Positions 8,776 to 17,427 of a stretch of 64,000 nt of DNA are shown here, one piece after another. This DNA is from Anaerolineae bacterium. Its GTDB lineage: Bacteria; Chloroflexota; Anaerolineae; Anaerolineales; Anaerolineaceae. The notes beneath the pieces were generated by a model, which made no database searches, was not told the origin of the DNA, and saw nothing but the letters and a program-made list of their open reading frames with translations. The translations under genes were made by a program, and so were the position numbers. The stretch's first letter is position 1. Each line of letters begins with the position of its first letter. The stretch spans positions 248,001 to 312,000 of the forward strand of contig JABLXK010000003.1 in NCBI GenBank assembly GCA_013178095.1, written 5' to 3'.

Positions 8776-9732
8776 TCAAGCGCCGCTCAACCCACCGGCG
8801 GCGGCCTGGGCCAAATTGGCTACCTGGTTCAGGTCGTAGGGCGTATTCTGGTAAACGTAGTAGTTGATCCAATTGGCAAACAGTAAATGCGCATGCGAAC
8901 GCCAGCGGTCCAAAGGCGGCTGGGTGGGATCATCGTTGGGGTAATAATTTACTGGTATTTGGATGGGCAATCCCGCCGCGCGGTCGCGCTCGTATTCCTT
9001 TTGAAGCGTGAGCGGGTCGTATTCCGAGTGGCCAGTGACGAAAACCTGGCGGCCGTCGCGGCTGGCAGCGATGTAAATGCCAGCCTCGTCCGATTCGGCC
9101 AGCACCTGCAAGTTGGGAACTTTCTCGATATCCGCGCGGCGGATCTCGGTATGGCGCGAATGGGGCGCGTAAAACACATCATCAAACCCGCGCAGCAGCA
9201 TAACGTTCTTTTCAGTCACGTGATGCTTGAAGACTCCGAATTGCTTGGCTGCCAGGGGATACTTGGGAATGCCATAATAGTGATTGAGCGCCGCCTGCGC
9301 TCCCCAGCAAATGAAAAACGAGGCATAGGCGTGCGTCCGCCCCCAATCCAGGATGGCGGTCAGTTCATCCCAATAATCCACTTCCTCAAAAGGCAGGTGT
9401 TCCACCGGCGCACCGGTGATGATTAAGGCGTCGTAAAAATCGGCCTGGATTTGATCAAGGGTTTTATAGAATGCAAGCAAGTGTTCTTCCGGTGTATTTT
9501 TGGATGCGTGGTTGCGGATGCGCAGCAGTTCAACTTCGATCTGCAGGGGGGTGTTGCCCAGCAAGCGCAGCAATTGCGTTTCCGTGGTGATCTTGGTGGG
9601 CATCAGGTTCAGGATCACGATGCGCAGCGGGCGGATGTCCTGGTGGAGCGCACGCGTTTCGTCCATGACAAAGATATTTTCTTCTGCCAGGGTTTGGCTG
9701 GCGGGGAGTTGGTTTGGTATTTTAATCGGCAT
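8776..9732 (-). CDS. metA: Homoserine O-acetyltransferase (MetA family)
   Basis: A 318-residue MetA-family enzyme that acylates homoserine, the first committed step to methionine. The catalytic Cys lies in [15 protein letters not shown] and the His in [13 protein letters not shown]. In the loop [15 protein letters not shown] the residue after GAPV is Glu; in characterised MetA proteins Glu there favours acetyl-CoA and Gly favours succinyl-CoA. This predicts O-acetylhomoserine, consistent with the downstream metY. The start at 9732 has AAGGAG just upstream; the longer in-frame Met would begin inside the riboswitch. It is preceded by a SAM-I riboswitch and terminator. Confidence 0.94.
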   Translation of the reverse strand: MPIKIPNQLPASQTLAEENIFVMDETRALHQDIRPLRIVILNLMPTKITTETQLLRLLGNTPLQIEVELLRIRNHASKNTPEEHLLAFYKTLDQIQADFYDALIITGAPVEHLPFEEVDYWDELTAILDWGRTHAYASFFICWGAQAALNHYYGIPKYPLAAKQFGVFKHHVTEKNVMLLRGFDDVFYAPHSRHTEIRRADIEKVPNLQVLAESDEAGIYIAASRDGRQVFVTGHSEYDPLTLQKEYERDRAAGLPIQIPVNYYPNDDPTQPPLDRWRSHAHLLFANWINYYVYQNTPYDLNQVANLAQAAAGGLSGA

Positions 9733-9747
9733 TAATTTCTCCTTGCT

Positions 9748-9783
9748 AAAAAAAATCGCCTCTTCCGTATGACAAGAAGAGGC
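9748..9783 (-). terminator. Expression-platform terminator of the SAM riboswitch
   Basis: On the minus strand the stem GCCTCTTC/GAAGAGGC (9758-9783, with a mostly paired interior) is followed by a run of U (9748-9755). It lies between the SAM-I aptamer and the metA Shine-Dalgarno site, as expected when SAM promotes termination. Confidence 0.9.
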
Positions 9784-9794
9784 TTTCAGGCTGC

Positions 9795-9898
9795 TCCTCT
9801 CATCTTCCAGAATCATCTGCCGGAATTGGCACCTTGTTATTTTGAACAGGTTGTCGAGGCTTCAACGGGCCGGTCCCTCAGCCTCTCTGGATAAGAGT
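9795..9898 (-). promoter_or_regulatory. SAM-I (S-box) riboswitch
   Basis: The minus-strand sequence holds the S-box landmarks in order: CTCTTATCCAGAGAGGC, then TGAGGGACCGGCCC, TTGAAGCCTCGACAACC, AAGGTGCCAATTCC and GAAGATGAGAGG, which closes P1 with CTCTTATC. It controls metA-metY. In the family SAM binding stabilises P1 and allows the downstream terminator to form. Confidence 0.95.
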
Positions 9899-9965
9899 TT
9901 TATGGTTGTTGATGCTTAATATTCGTCGATGAAATCATCCTTTCACTGGTTTAATCAAGCGGATT

Positions 9966-10901
9966 TCAATCCACGAGGTTGGCAAATAACGGCGTGCTCA
10001 GGTAACGCTCGCCGAACGAAGGGATGATCACCACGATCAACTTGCCCTTATTTTCCGGCCGGTTGGCCACTTGCAGCGCCGCCCAGGTGGCCGCGCCGGA
10101 CGAGATGCCGACCAGCAGGCCCTCCTCCCTGGCCATGCGCCGCGCGATTTCAAAAGCGTCGTCGCCTTTCACGCGGATGATCTCGTCGTAGATGGCAGTG
10201 TTCAGCACCTGGGGGACAAAACCGGCACCGATCCCTTGCAGCGGATGGGGACCTTTTTGCCCGCCGGAAAGCACCGGGGAGGCATCCGGTTCAACCGCAA
10301 TGGCCTTGAAGGATGGTTTGCGCGCTTTGAGCACCTCGCCCACGCCGGTGATGGTCCCGCCGGTGCCCACGCCGGCCACCAGGAAATCGACCTGTCCATC
10401 GGTATCGCGCCAGATCTCCTCAGCGGTGGTGCGCCGGTGGATGGCCGGGTTGGCAGGATTGTTGAACTGCTGCGGCAGGAAGTACCGCTCAGGGTCGCCG
10501 GCAACCAGTTCCTCCGCGCGTTTGATCGCGCCCGGCATGCCCTCGCTGCCCGGGGTGAGGATCAACTCCGCCCCGTAGGCGCGCAGCAGCATGCGCCTTT
10601 CCTTGCTCATCGTATCCGGCATGGTCAGGATTAGCTTATATCCGCGCGCCGCCGCCACCATCGCCAGGGCAATGCCGGTGTTGCCGCTGGTGGGTTCCAC
10701 GATGACGGTATCTTTCTTCAGTTTGCCGTCATTCTCCGCCGCATCGATCATGGCCGCGCCGATGCGGTCCTTAACACTGTGCGCCGGGTTAAAAAATTCC
10801 AGTTTGGCCGCCACTGTGGCAGCCGCGCCGGCGGTCAGGCGGTTCAACCGCACCAACGGGGTGTTCCCGATCAGTTCAGTCACGTCATTCGCGATTTTCA
10901 T
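9966..10901 (-). CDS. cysK: Cysteine synthase A (O-acetylserine sulfhydrylase)
   Basis: A PLP enzyme that makes cysteine from O-acetylserine and sulfide. The 311-residue protein has the PLP Lys in [11 protein letters not shown], the substrate-binding [10 protein letters not shown] loop, the [10 protein letters not shown] phosphate-binding loop and a C-terminal [12 protein letters not shown]. The start at 10901 is chosen for GGAG five bases upstream; a longer in-frame Met at 10916 lacks a ribosome site. A 250-nt leader with its own promoter, a Met/Cys-rich mini-ORF and an intrinsic terminator precedes it, suggesting attenuation. It is separate from the metA-metY transcript. Confidence 0.94.
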   Translation of the reverse strand: MKIANDVTELIGNTPLVRLNRLTAGAAATVAAKLEFFNPAHSVKDRIGAAMIDAAENDGKLKKDTVIVEPTSGNTGIALAMVAAARGYKLILTMPDTMSKERRMLLRAYGAELILTPGSEGMPGAIKRAEELVAGDPERYFLPQQFNNPANPAIHRRTTAEEIWRDTDGQVDFLVAGVGTGGTITGVGEVLKARKPSFKAIAVEPDASPVLSGGQKGPHPLQGIGAGFVPQVLNTAIYDEIIRVKGDDAFEIARRMAREEGLLVGISSGAATWAALQVANRPENKGKLIVVIIPSFGERYLSTPLFANLVD

Positions 10902-10940
10902 TTTTCTCCTTTCCATTGTCTTTCATTCGCAGTAATTAAC

Positions 10941-10968
10941 AAAAAAGCCCGAGAGCATTCTCTCGAGC
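10941..10968 (-). terminator. Terminator in the cysK leader
   Basis: On the minus strand GCTCGAGAG pairs with CTCTCGGGC around a 4-nt loop (10947-10968) and is followed by six U (10941-10946). It lies about 40 bases before the cysK start codon, so transcripts must escape it to express cysK. Confidence 0.85.
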
Positions 10969-10983
10969 CATTCTGCGAGGTTC

Positions 10984-11081
10984 TGCTCCGCCAATTTTTA
11001 TTTGGGGAGCAATTCGCCGTTCTGGAAGTTTATCTTTGCGCAGTTATGCTGGCAAATGACTTCCGGGGCAAAGCTGCTCCC
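10984..11081 (-). promoter_or_regulatory. Mutually exclusive stems in the cysK leader
   Basis: Three segments can pair in competing ways. Segment A (GGGAGCA, 11075-11081, inside the leader peptide ORF) pairs with segment B (TGCTCCC, 11005-11011), enclosing nested stems GGAAGT/ACTTCC and TTTGC/GCAAA. Segment B can instead pair with segment C (GGAGCA, 10984-10989), extended by CCAA/TTGG. This is the geometry of an attenuator. How A, B and C influence the terminator is not resolved; only a 4-bp contact between C and its 5' arm is visible. Confidence 0.55.
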
Positions 11082-11113
11082 AAAAGCATGGCCATACACA
11101 TGCACATCATCAT
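11030..11113 (-). CDS. Putative Met/Cys-rich leader peptide upstream of cysK
   Basis: A 27-codon ORF beginning MMMCMCMAM: six Met and two Cys in the first nine codons, then LLGAALPRKSF and a TAA stop. It lies about 45 nt after the predicted transcription start and overlaps one arm of the leader's alternative stems. A Met/Cys codon cluster ahead of cysK fits a leader peptide whose translation senses charged tRNA-Cys or tRNA-Met. The Shine-Dalgarno site is weak, which is a reason for caution. Confidence 0.55.
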   Translation of the reverse strand: MMMCMCMAMLLGAALPRKSFASITAQR

Positions 11114-11163
11114 TTTAGCGAAAAAAACCGTTTCCATCACAAGTTTCCAGTTAATTGAGCAGA

Positions 11164-11192
11164 TTTATAGACGATTTTTACCCGCCTGTCAA
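11164..11192 (-). promoter_or_regulatory. Promoter of cysK leader
   Basis: On the minus strand TTGACA (11187-11192) and TATAAA (11164-11169) are separated by 17 bases. Transcription should start near 11157. Confidence 0.85.
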
Positions 11193-11227
11193 GGTTTTTT
11201 ATGAATACCGCCTTACCGCGCAGAAAT

Positions 11228-11256
11228 TTGACAGTCACTCCCCGCGCGGCTAAAAT
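11228..11256 (+). promoter_or_regulatory. Promoter of coaE, likely leaderless
   Basis: TTGACA (11228-11233) and TAAAAT (11251-11256) are spaced by 17 bases. The coaE ATG lies only 9 bases after the -10 box, so the mRNA should begin at or next to the start codon, in keeping with the absence of a Shine-Dalgarno site. Confidence 0.8.
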
Positions 11257-11265
11257 GAACTCAAC

Positions 11266-12420
11266 ATGACTTACCCGGTTCCCGCGAAAGAGCATTTCCT
11301 GATCGGCCTGACCGGCAACATCGGCACCGGCAAGAGCCTGGTGCGCGCGCTGCTCGAACGCCGGGGCGCGCTGGGCATCGACGCCGATTGGCTGAGCCGC
11401 CTGGCATCCATGCCGGGTACGCCGGCCTTCGCAGCCATCCTCGCCCGCTTCGGCGCGGAAATTCTGGATGCCGGGGGAGAAATCGACCGCCGCAAGCTGG
11501 CCGACATGGTTTTCACGGACGCTCAGGCATTGAAAGATTTGGAGGCCATCCTGCACCCCGAGGTATCGCGCGCCAGCGCCGCGTTGGCAGCCCGCTCCCC
11601 GCTGCCGGTGGTGGTGATCGAAGCCATCAAGCTGCTGGAGAGCGACCTGGCTGCGCAGTGCGGCAGCATCTGGGTGGTGGACGCCGATGAGCAGACTGTT
11701 TTTCAACGCCTGCAAAGCCTGCGCGGCATGAGCCGCGCCGAAGCACAGCGGCGCCTGGCCAGACAATCGCCAGCCGAAGAGAAAATCCGCCGGGCGGATG
11801 TGGTCATACGCAACAGCGGAGATTTAAAGGAAACCTGGGCACAGGTCGCAGCGGCCTGGAATGGGTTAGAATCTCTGCCGCGCCTGCCTGTGGAATACAC
11901 GAAACTCCGCGAAAAGCTGAACCTGTTGCAGCCCTCAGCGGAAAATGCCGCCCGGCTGGGCAATTTCCTGCGCAGCTGCCCCCGCAGCCTGCCGGCCTTG
12001 TACCTGCAGGATATGGTAGGATGGCCGGTGCGTGGCGGCGACTGGTACGAGGACGAGGCACTGCTGTTCGAATGTCTGGCGCGTTATTACATCTCTCTTA
12101 AAAACGGGAATGACTGGACTGTCTGGGATATCCGTCATGCCAGCTGCGGCATAGCCATGCACCTTTCGGATACCGGTTCCAGCCATGACCGGTTGGGTCA
12201 GAGCCTGGCCGATATCGAAGCATTCAGCAAATTCCACTTATGCGAACGGTTCGTTTTGCAGGCCGATCAAAGCGCGGCCGGTCTGCTGCACAATTTGGGA
12301 TATACCCCGCTTGAAGCGCCAAACAATCCAACCGCGCTGCGTCCAAAGGCAGGGTACAATTTATTTACGAAAACCTGCCCTGAAGTGTTGCCTATATTTC
12401 AGGGTTTGAACGGTAGCTAA
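11266..12420 (+). CDS. coaE: Dephospho-CoA kinase with an extra C-terminal domain
   Basis: Residues 1-205 are a dephospho-CoA kinase, which phosphorylates the 3' hydroxyl of dephospho-CoA in the last step of CoA synthesis: P-loop GLTGNIGTGKS, LGIDADWLSR, DRRKLADMVF and the HPEV lid motif are present. CoaE is normally about 200 residues; here about 175 more follow, with no recognised motif, including a WPVRGGDWYEDEALLFE stretch and a mixed alpha/beta pattern loosely like an acetyltransferase fold. The function of the extension is unknown. The stop codon is one base from the cdaA ATG. A leaderless promoter drives the cluster. Confidence 0.85.
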   Translation: MTYPVPAKEHFLIGLTGNIGTGKSLVRALLERRGALGIDADWLSRLASMPGTPAFAAILARFGAEILDAGGEIDRRKLADMVFTDAQALKDLEAILHPEVSRASAALAARSPLPVVVIEAIKLLESDLAAQCGSIWVVDADEQTVFQRLQSLRGMSRAEAQRRLARQSPAEEKIRRADVVIRNSGDLKETWAQVAAAWNGLESLPRLPVEYTKLREKLNLLQPSAENAARLGNFLRSCPRSLPALYLQDMVGWPVRGGDWYEDEALLFECLARYYISLKNGNDWTVWDIRHASCGIAMHLSDTGSSHDRLGQSLADIEAFSKFHLCERFVLQADQSAAGLLHNLGYTPLEAPNNPTALRPKAGYNLFTKTCPEVLPIFQGLNGS

Positions 12421-12421
12421 A

Positions 12422-13306
12422 ATGGCAAACATGATCTCTGAGATCCTTTTTCTGATCCAGCGTTTCAACTGGCTTTCGCTCCTGGATATCTTCCTGGTGA
12501 GCGCCATTTTCTACATCATTTTGTCATCGCTCAAGAACACCCAGGCGCAAACGTTGATGCGCGGCGTGATCATCCTGATCGTCCTGATCGCCATGCTGAC
12601 CACGCTGGTGAACCTGCCGGCTTTTTCCTGGTTGATCAAGAATACCCTGCCCGCGCTATTGTTCGCCATCCCGGTGATCTTCATGCCGGAGCTGCGCCGC
12701 GCGTTGGAACGGCTTGGCAGCGGCAGGCCAATTTCCTTTTTGCAAAAAAGCACCCAAACCGACCTGGAAGTGGTGCAGAGAATGATCAAGGCAGTAGTGA
12801 GCGCAGCATCGCGCCTGGCGGTGTTCCGCCAGGGAGCGTTGATCGTATTGCAGCGCCGCGACAGCCTGCGCGAATACGAAGACACCGGCGTTAAAATGGG
12901 TGCGCAGGTCACCCCTGAACTGCTGCTGCAAATTTTCTATCCCAATACGCCCCTGCACGACGGCGCGGCTATCCTGGTGGGCGACCGCATCACCGCGGCT
13001 GCTTGCGTGATGCCGCTTTCGGCCAGCGGCGTGCTCAACAGCTCACCCGAGCGCCAGATGGGCTTGCGCCACCGCGCCGCGCTGGGCATCTCCGAAGCCA
13101 GCGACGCCATAGCCGTGGTGGTTTCCGAAGAGACCGGTTCCATTTCGCTGGCGCACCGCGGGCGCATCCTGCGGCGTATCAGCGCGGACAAACTCGAGAA
13201 CGTGCTGATGGCTTTTTACCAGCAGCAGGCCGAAGCCCGGGAAAAAGACGTCATCCGCCATTTTTTCGAATCCATTTTCAAAGATCATAAAGAAGGGAAG
13301 GCATAG
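12422..13306 (+). CDS. cdaA: Diadenylate cyclase CdaA
   Basis: CdaA condenses two ATP into c-di-AMP, a second messenger for potassium and osmotic homeostasis and cell-wall integrity. The 294-residue protein has three N-terminal membrane helices (about 15-95) and the DAC domain with the catalytic DGA motif (LHDGAAIL, near residue 180) and RHR motif (GLRHRAALG, near 215), followed by VVVSEETGSIS. It lies directly before the CdaR/YbbR gene, the usual cdaA-cdaR arrangement. Confidence 0.95.
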   Translation: MANMISEILFLIQRFNWLSLLDIFLVSAIFYIILSSLKNTQAQTLMRGVIILIVLIAMLTTLVNLPAFSWLIKNTLPALLFAIPVIFMPELRRALERLGSGRPISFLQKSTQTDLEVVQRMIKAVVSAASRLAVFRQGALIVLQRRDSLREYEDTGVKMGAQVTPELLLQIFYPNTPLHDGAAILVGDRITAAACVMPLSASGVLNSSPERQMGLRHRAALGISEASDAIAVVVSEETGSISLAHRGRILRRISADKLENVLMAFYQQQAEAREKDVIRHFFESIFKDHKEGKA

Positions 13307-13307
13307 C

Positions 13308-14549
13308 ATGAATTTTCTGAAACAATTCGCCAAGAATTTGCCTCTCCTCTTATCTGCCATTTTCCTGGCGATCGTGGTGTGGGCCATGGCCGTCACCACC
13401 ACCGATCCAGTTGAAAAACGCAACTACAGCCGCCCGGTTGAATTGGAAGTCAGCGGGCTGGATCCTTCCCTGCTGATCACCAGCGAGTTGCCCGAGCAAA
13501 TCTCGCTGACGCTCAGCGCCCCGCGATCGGTTTGGTCTTCCGAGTTATCCAACGCCAGCGTCATTCGAGCATTCCTGGACGTGAGCGGTCTGGAAGCCGG
13601 CAATTACAGCCTGCCCATAACATTGAAAGTCTATGCCCACCCCGTGCGGGTGGATAGTTACCTGCCCAATGAGCTGGATGTGCGCATCGAACAGCTTTAC
13701 AGCAAGGACTTGTCGATCAACCTGGTGCAGCCCTCCAGCCCGGCGGTTGGTTATGAGGCCGGTACGCCCAAGCTGAGCACCTCCACCGTCACGGTCAGCG
13801 GACCCGCATCGGAAGTTGAAAAAGTGAGCGAAGTGCGCGCCACGCTGGATATCAGCCAGGCCAAAGAGGATATCGATCGCAACCTGGAATTGCAGGCGCT
13901 GGATGAGAGCGGGCTGCCGGTGGAAGGCATCACGCTCAATCCCGAGATCGTGAACGTCAAAATGGAAGTCAACCAGCGCGGCGGTTACCGCAATGTGTCC
14001 ATCAAGGTGGTCACCAGCGGGCAGATCGCCAGCGGTTACCGCCTGACCAATATCTCCTCCAATCCGCTGGTGGTCACGGTTTACTCGAGCGACCCGGAGC
14101 TGGTCAACAACCTGCCGGGTTACATCGAAACCACGCCCTTGAACCTGACGGATGCCGATGAAGACCTGCAAGTATCGCTGCCGCTGGCTTTGCCCAGCGG
14201 GATCTCGGTGGTGGGCGAATCGACCATTCGGGTATCCGTTTCCATCTCGCCCATCCAGGGCAGCACCACGCTGCCTAACCTGCCGGTGGAGATCGTCGGC
14301 CTGCAGCCGGATTATGACGTAACGCTTTCACCCGACCGGGTGGACGTGATTTTCTCAGGCCCCATCCCCACTTTGGATAAACTGGTTTCCAGCAATGTGC
14401 GGGTTATAATCGACCTCAGCGACTACACCGAAGGCACCTACCAGATCGAACCCAGGGTGGAAGTGGATGTGGAAGACGTTTTGGTGGAATCCAAACTGCC
14501 CGCTTCAATAGAAGTAGAAATCACGCCGGCAGGGAAAGCCGTTCCATAA
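13308..14549 (+). CDS. cdaR: YbbR-domain protein, CdaA regulator CdaR
   Basis: A 413-residue protein with one N-terminal membrane helix (about 10-30) and an extracytoplasmic part built of about four YbbR repeats, visible as recurring segments such as PAVGYEAGTPKLSTSTVTVSGP and PDYDVTLSPDRVDVIFSGP-type strands. In Firmicutes CdaR binds the membrane part of CdaA and tunes c-di-AMP synthesis. The gene follows cdaA with a one-base gap. Confidence 0.92.
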   Translation: MNFLKQFAKNLPLLLSAIFLAIVVWAMAVTTTDPVEKRNYSRPVELEVSGLDPSLLITSELPEQISLTLSAPRSVWSSELSNASVIRAFLDVSGLEAGNYSLPITLKVYAHPVRVDSYLPNELDVRIEQLYSKDLSINLVQPSSPAVGYEAGTPKLSTSTVTVSGPASEVEKVSEVRATLDISQAKEDIDRNLELQALDESGLPVEGITLNPEIVNVKMEVNQRGGYRNVSIKVVTSGQIASGYRLTNISSNPLVVTVYSSDPELVNNLPGYIETTPLNLTDADEDLQVSLPLALPSGISVVGESTIRVSVSISPIQGSTTLPNLPVEIVGLQPDYDVTLSPDRVDVIFSGPIPTLDKLVSSNVRVIIDLSDYTEGTYQIEPRVEVDVEDVLVESKLPASIEVEITPAGKAVP

Positions 14550-14565
14550 ACAAGAAAGAGTCCCA

Positions 14566-15930
14566 ATGAATTTACCGATTGTTGCCATTGTTGGAAGGCC
14601 CAATGTTGGAAAGAGCACGCTGTTCAACCGCCTGGCGGGTGAAAGGCTGGCGATCGTGGATGATACCCCCGGAACCACGCGCGACCGCTTGTTTGCCGAG
14701 TCCGAATGGAACGGGCGCCGCTTTCACATTGTCGATACCGGCGGCATCGACCCAACCAGCTCCAGCTCCAAGACCCCGCTGAGTGTTTCATCGAAGGAAT
14801 ACATCGACCAAATCCGTGACCAGGCGCTGGCCGCCATTCAGGAAGCGGACGCCATCCTGTTCCTGGTGGACGCCATCAGCGGCATCACGCCGGCCGACGA
14901 AGAGATCACCACGCTCCTGCGCAGCCAGCAAAAGAAACAGGACGGTAAAGCGCACCCGCCCATCCTGCTGGTGGTCAACAAAGCCGATAATCAGAAATTC
15001 CGCGACGACGCGGTGGAATTCTACAACCTCGGGCTGGGAGAACCCTTCCCCATCTCGGCTTTTCATGGCACTGGCACCGGCGACCTGCTGGACGCGCTGG
15101 TGGCGGTTTTTCCGCCATCCCCGGAAACTGAAGAAGATGACTCGGTCAAGATCGCCATCGTCGGCATTCCCAACGCCGGCAAGTCCAGCCTGCTGAATCA
15201 ACTGGTTGGCGCAGAGCGCGCCATCGTCAGCCCGATCGCCGGCACCACGCGCGACGCGGTGGACACACCCATTATTTTCAACGACGTTCCCATCACCCTG
15301 ATCGACACCGCCGGCATCCGACGGCGCGGCAAGATCGACCGCGGAGTGGAACAGTTCAGCGTGCTGCGCAGTATGCGCGCCATCGAACGCTGCGACGTGG
15401 CATTGCTGATGATCGACGCTACCAGGGAGATCAGCGCGCAGGACGCGCATATCGCCGGATTCATCCAGGAAGCCGGCAAAAGCGCCGTCATCCTGGTCAA
15501 CAAATGGGACGCGGTGGAAAAGGACACCTTCACCATCGAAGAATACAAAACGCGCATCCGCGCCGCGTTGAACTTCATGGATTACGTACCCATCCAGTTC
15601 ATCTCCGCCAAAACCGGCCAGCGCGTAGATAAGGTGCTGCCGCTGGCGCTGCAGGTGCAGGAAGAACGCTTGGTCAAGCTTGGCACCGGCGTTTTCAACC
15701 GCATCCTGATGCGCGCGCAGGACGAGCACGCACCTACCTCGCGCACCGGCAGGATTCTGCGCATCTATTACGGCACGCAAGTGCGCAGCGATCCGCCCAC
15801 TTTCATTCTGTACGTCAACGAACCGAAGCTGGCGCATTTCAGCTATTTGCGCTACCTGGAAAATCGCATCCGCCAGGAATACCCCTTCAGCGGCACACCC
15901 ATCCGGCTGGTGTTGAAAGGGCGCGAATGA
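14566..15930 (+). CDS. der: Ribosome-assembly GTPase Der (EngA)
   Basis: Der is a tandem-GTPase factor for 50S ribosomal subunit maturation. The 454-residue protein shows both G domains: GRPNVGKST with DDTPGTTRD, VDTGG and NKAD (G1), and GIPNAGKSS with GTTRDAVD, DTAGIRRRGK and NKWD (G2). The C-terminal KH-like domain ends in TPIRLVLKGRE. It lies between cdaR and lepB on the same strand and is probably co-transcribed. Confidence 0.97.
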   Translation: MNLPIVAIVGRPNVGKSTLFNRLAGERLAIVDDTPGTTRDRLFAESEWNGRRFHIVDTGGIDPTSSSSKTPLSVSSKEYIDQIRDQALAAIQEADAILFLVDAISGITPADEEITTLLRSQQKKQDGKAHPPILLVVNKADNQKFRDDAVEFYNLGLGEPFPISAFHGTGTGDLLDALVAVFPPSPETEEDDSVKIAIVGIPNAGKSSLLNQLVGAERAIVSPIAGTTRDAVDTPIIFNDVPITLIDTAGIRRRGKIDRGVEQFSVLRSMRAIERCDVALLMIDATREISAQDAHIAGFIQEAGKSAVILVNKWDAVEKDTFTIEEYKTRIRAALNFMDYVPIQFISAKTGQRVDKVLPLALQVQEERLVKLGTGVFNRILMRAQDEHAPTSRTGRILRIYYGTQVRSDPPTFILYVNEPKLAHFSYLRYLENRIRQEYPFSGTPIRLVLKGRE

Positions 15931-15974
15931 CGGGTTTATAATCTTCACAATCCTGAAGAGCAGAGATAATTAAT

Positions 15975-16556
15975 TTGGAAAACGGTCCTTCCCTTCCCCC
16001 CGTAGAACCTGAAGAACTGCCGCGCTCCAGGCGCATCTGGCGCGAGTTGTTCGAGATCCTGCAGACGCTGCTGCTGGCCGCTGTGCTGTACTTCGCCATC
16101 GACGCTGTCATCGGGCGCGAGCGGGTGCAGAAGATCAGCATGGAACCCACCTTTGAAGCCGGCGAGATCCTGATGGTGAACAAACTGGCGTACAAGTTCG
16201 GCGAATTTGAATACGGCCAGGTGATCACTTTCCATTATCCGCTCGATCCCTCGCTGGATTACATCAAGCGCATCATCGGCCTGCCGGGCGACGTGGTGGA
16301 TGTACAAAACGGGGAAGTGCGCGTGAACGGACAATTGCTATACGAACCCTACATCTCCGCCGCGCCGGAATACGAAGGCACCTGGAACGTGCCCGAAGGG
16401 GAATTGTTCGTGCTGGGGGATAACCGCAACCCTTCGGCGGATTCGCACGTGTGGGGTTTCGTGCCCGAGGAAAACGTGATCGGCAAAGCCATCGCGGTAT
16501 ATTGGCCAATTAATAAAATCCGGGCAATTACCACCCCGGATATTTTCGCTCACTAA
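15975..16556 (+). CDS. lepB: Signal peptidase I
   Basis: A membrane serine protease that removes signal peptides from secreted proteins. The 193-residue protein has one N-terminal membrane anchor (about 27-45), the catalytic Ser 55 in KISMEPTFEAGE and the general base Lys 98 in DYIKRIIGLPGD, followed by LGDNRNPSADSHVWGFV. The start is a TTG with a weak ribosome site; no better start exists upstream. Confidence 0.94.
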   Translation: MENGPSLPPVEPEELPRSRRIWRELFEILQTLLLAAVLYFAIDAVIGRERVQKISMEPTFEAGEILMVNKLAYKFGEFEYGQVITFHYPLDPSLDYIKRIIGLPGDVVDVQNGEVRVNGQLLYEPYISAAPEYEGTWNVPEGELFVLGDNRNPSADSHVWGFVPEENVIGKAIAVYWPINKIRAITTPDIFAH

Positions 16557-16571
16557 TTTTTCAGGAAAAAA

Positions 16572-17318
16572 TTACCATTTGCGCGTCAGGCGCACAAAAT
16601 ACTTATAGCGGTCTCCGCGGTACAGGATGCTGACGAATTCGATCGCCTTGCGGTCCTGCGACCACAGGGTGCGTTCATTCAACAAAAGCGGGCTGTTGAC
16701 CGGAATTTGCATCAATTCGGCTTCTTCCGGCGTGGCTAGTGTGACCTCCAGCGTCTCGTCCGCTTCGGTCGGGTAGATGCCGAATTTTTGCTGCAAAATG
16801 GCGTAGATCGAACCCTTTTGCTCGATCTCCTCGCGGGTGATCACCTGGCCGTTATCCAATGCCAGGTAGGAATCCTGCAAGCCGATTGGTTCGCCGTTGC
16901 CGGTGCGCAGGCGTTTGATGCGCAGCACCTGGGCGTCCTTATCATTCAGGCCAAGTTGTTTGGCGATCTTGGCGCTTGGTTTGAGATAGCCGAATTCCAG
17001 GATGCGCCCGCCGGGGGTCAGGCCGCGGTTGCGCATGTCCTCTGAAAAACTGGTCAGTTCGAGCATGCCCTTCTGCAGTTTGGGCGGAGAAACAAAAGTC
17101 CCTCTGCCGTGCACGCGGTAGAGGTAACCCTGGCGTTCGAGCAGGTCGATAGCCTGCCGGATGGTCGGCCGGCTGAGGTTGTATTGTTCCTCCAATTGCC
17201 GCTCGGAGGGGATGGCGTCTTGCGCCGGGAATTCCCCATTCTCGATCTTCTCGCGCAGGATGTTGGCAAGTTGAAAATACTTCGGAATGATGTTAGCTGG
17301 GTCGATCATACTTGACAT
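16572..17318 (-). CDS. GntR/HutC-family regulator, divergent from the microcompartment operon
   Basis: A 248-residue transcription factor with an N-terminal GntR winged helix (about 10-75: IPKYFQLANILREKIENGEF, SERQLEEQYNLSRPTIRQAI) and a C-terminal UTRA effector domain (about 95-240, LRIKRLRTGNGEPIGLQDSYL). HutC-type UTRA domains bind small metabolites, often sugar phosphates. Its position back to back with the microcompartment operon, with its start overlapping that operon's -35 box, suggests it represses that operon. The effector is unknown but a pentose or deoxyribose phosphate is reasonable. Met 1 or Met 4 could be the start. Confidence 0.9.
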   Translation of the reverse strand: MSSMIDPANIIPKYFQLANILREKIENGEFPAQDAIPSERQLEEQYNLSRPTIRQAIDLLERQGYLYRVHGRGTFVSPPKLQKGMLELTSFSEDMRNRGLTPGGRILEFGYLKPSAKIAKQLGLNDKDAQVLRIKRLRTGNGEPIGLQDSYLALDNGQVITREEIEQKGSIYAILQQKFGIYPTEADETLEVTLATPEEAELMQIPVNSPLLLNERTLWSQDRKAIEFVSILYRGDRYKYFVRLTRKW

Positions 17319-17340
17319 TTATTATTTCCCGTACTACAAT
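17312..17340 (+). promoter_or_regulatory. Promoter of the microcompartment operon
   Basis: TTGACA (17312-17317) and TACAAT (17335-17340) are separated by 17 bases, about 90 bases before the first gene of the operon. Confidence 0.8.
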
Positions 17341-17352
17341 TATAGTCAATAA

Positions 17353-17387
17353 GATGTTAAGAGGTCTTTACCAGTTATTTTAACATC
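17353..17387 (+). promoter_or_regulatory. Inverted repeat in the microcompartment operon leader
   Basis: A perfect 8-bp inverted repeat (GATGTTAA at 17353-17360, TTAACATC at 17380-17387) lies in the predicted 5' UTR, just after the start site. It could be the operator of the divergent GntR protein or a leader hairpin. Confidence 0.5.
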
Positions 17388-17427
17388 CTGAACCTGCTTT
17401 TGTCAAATTCAAAAGATAAGGTACACC

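Noticed and set aside
10965-11000. Possible T-box motif in the cysK leader (GCAGAACCTCGC resembles part of the T-box core)
   Set aside because: The UGG that must pair with the tRNA acceptor end is missing and there is no recognisable specifier stem; about 10 of 15 positions agree, which is weak.
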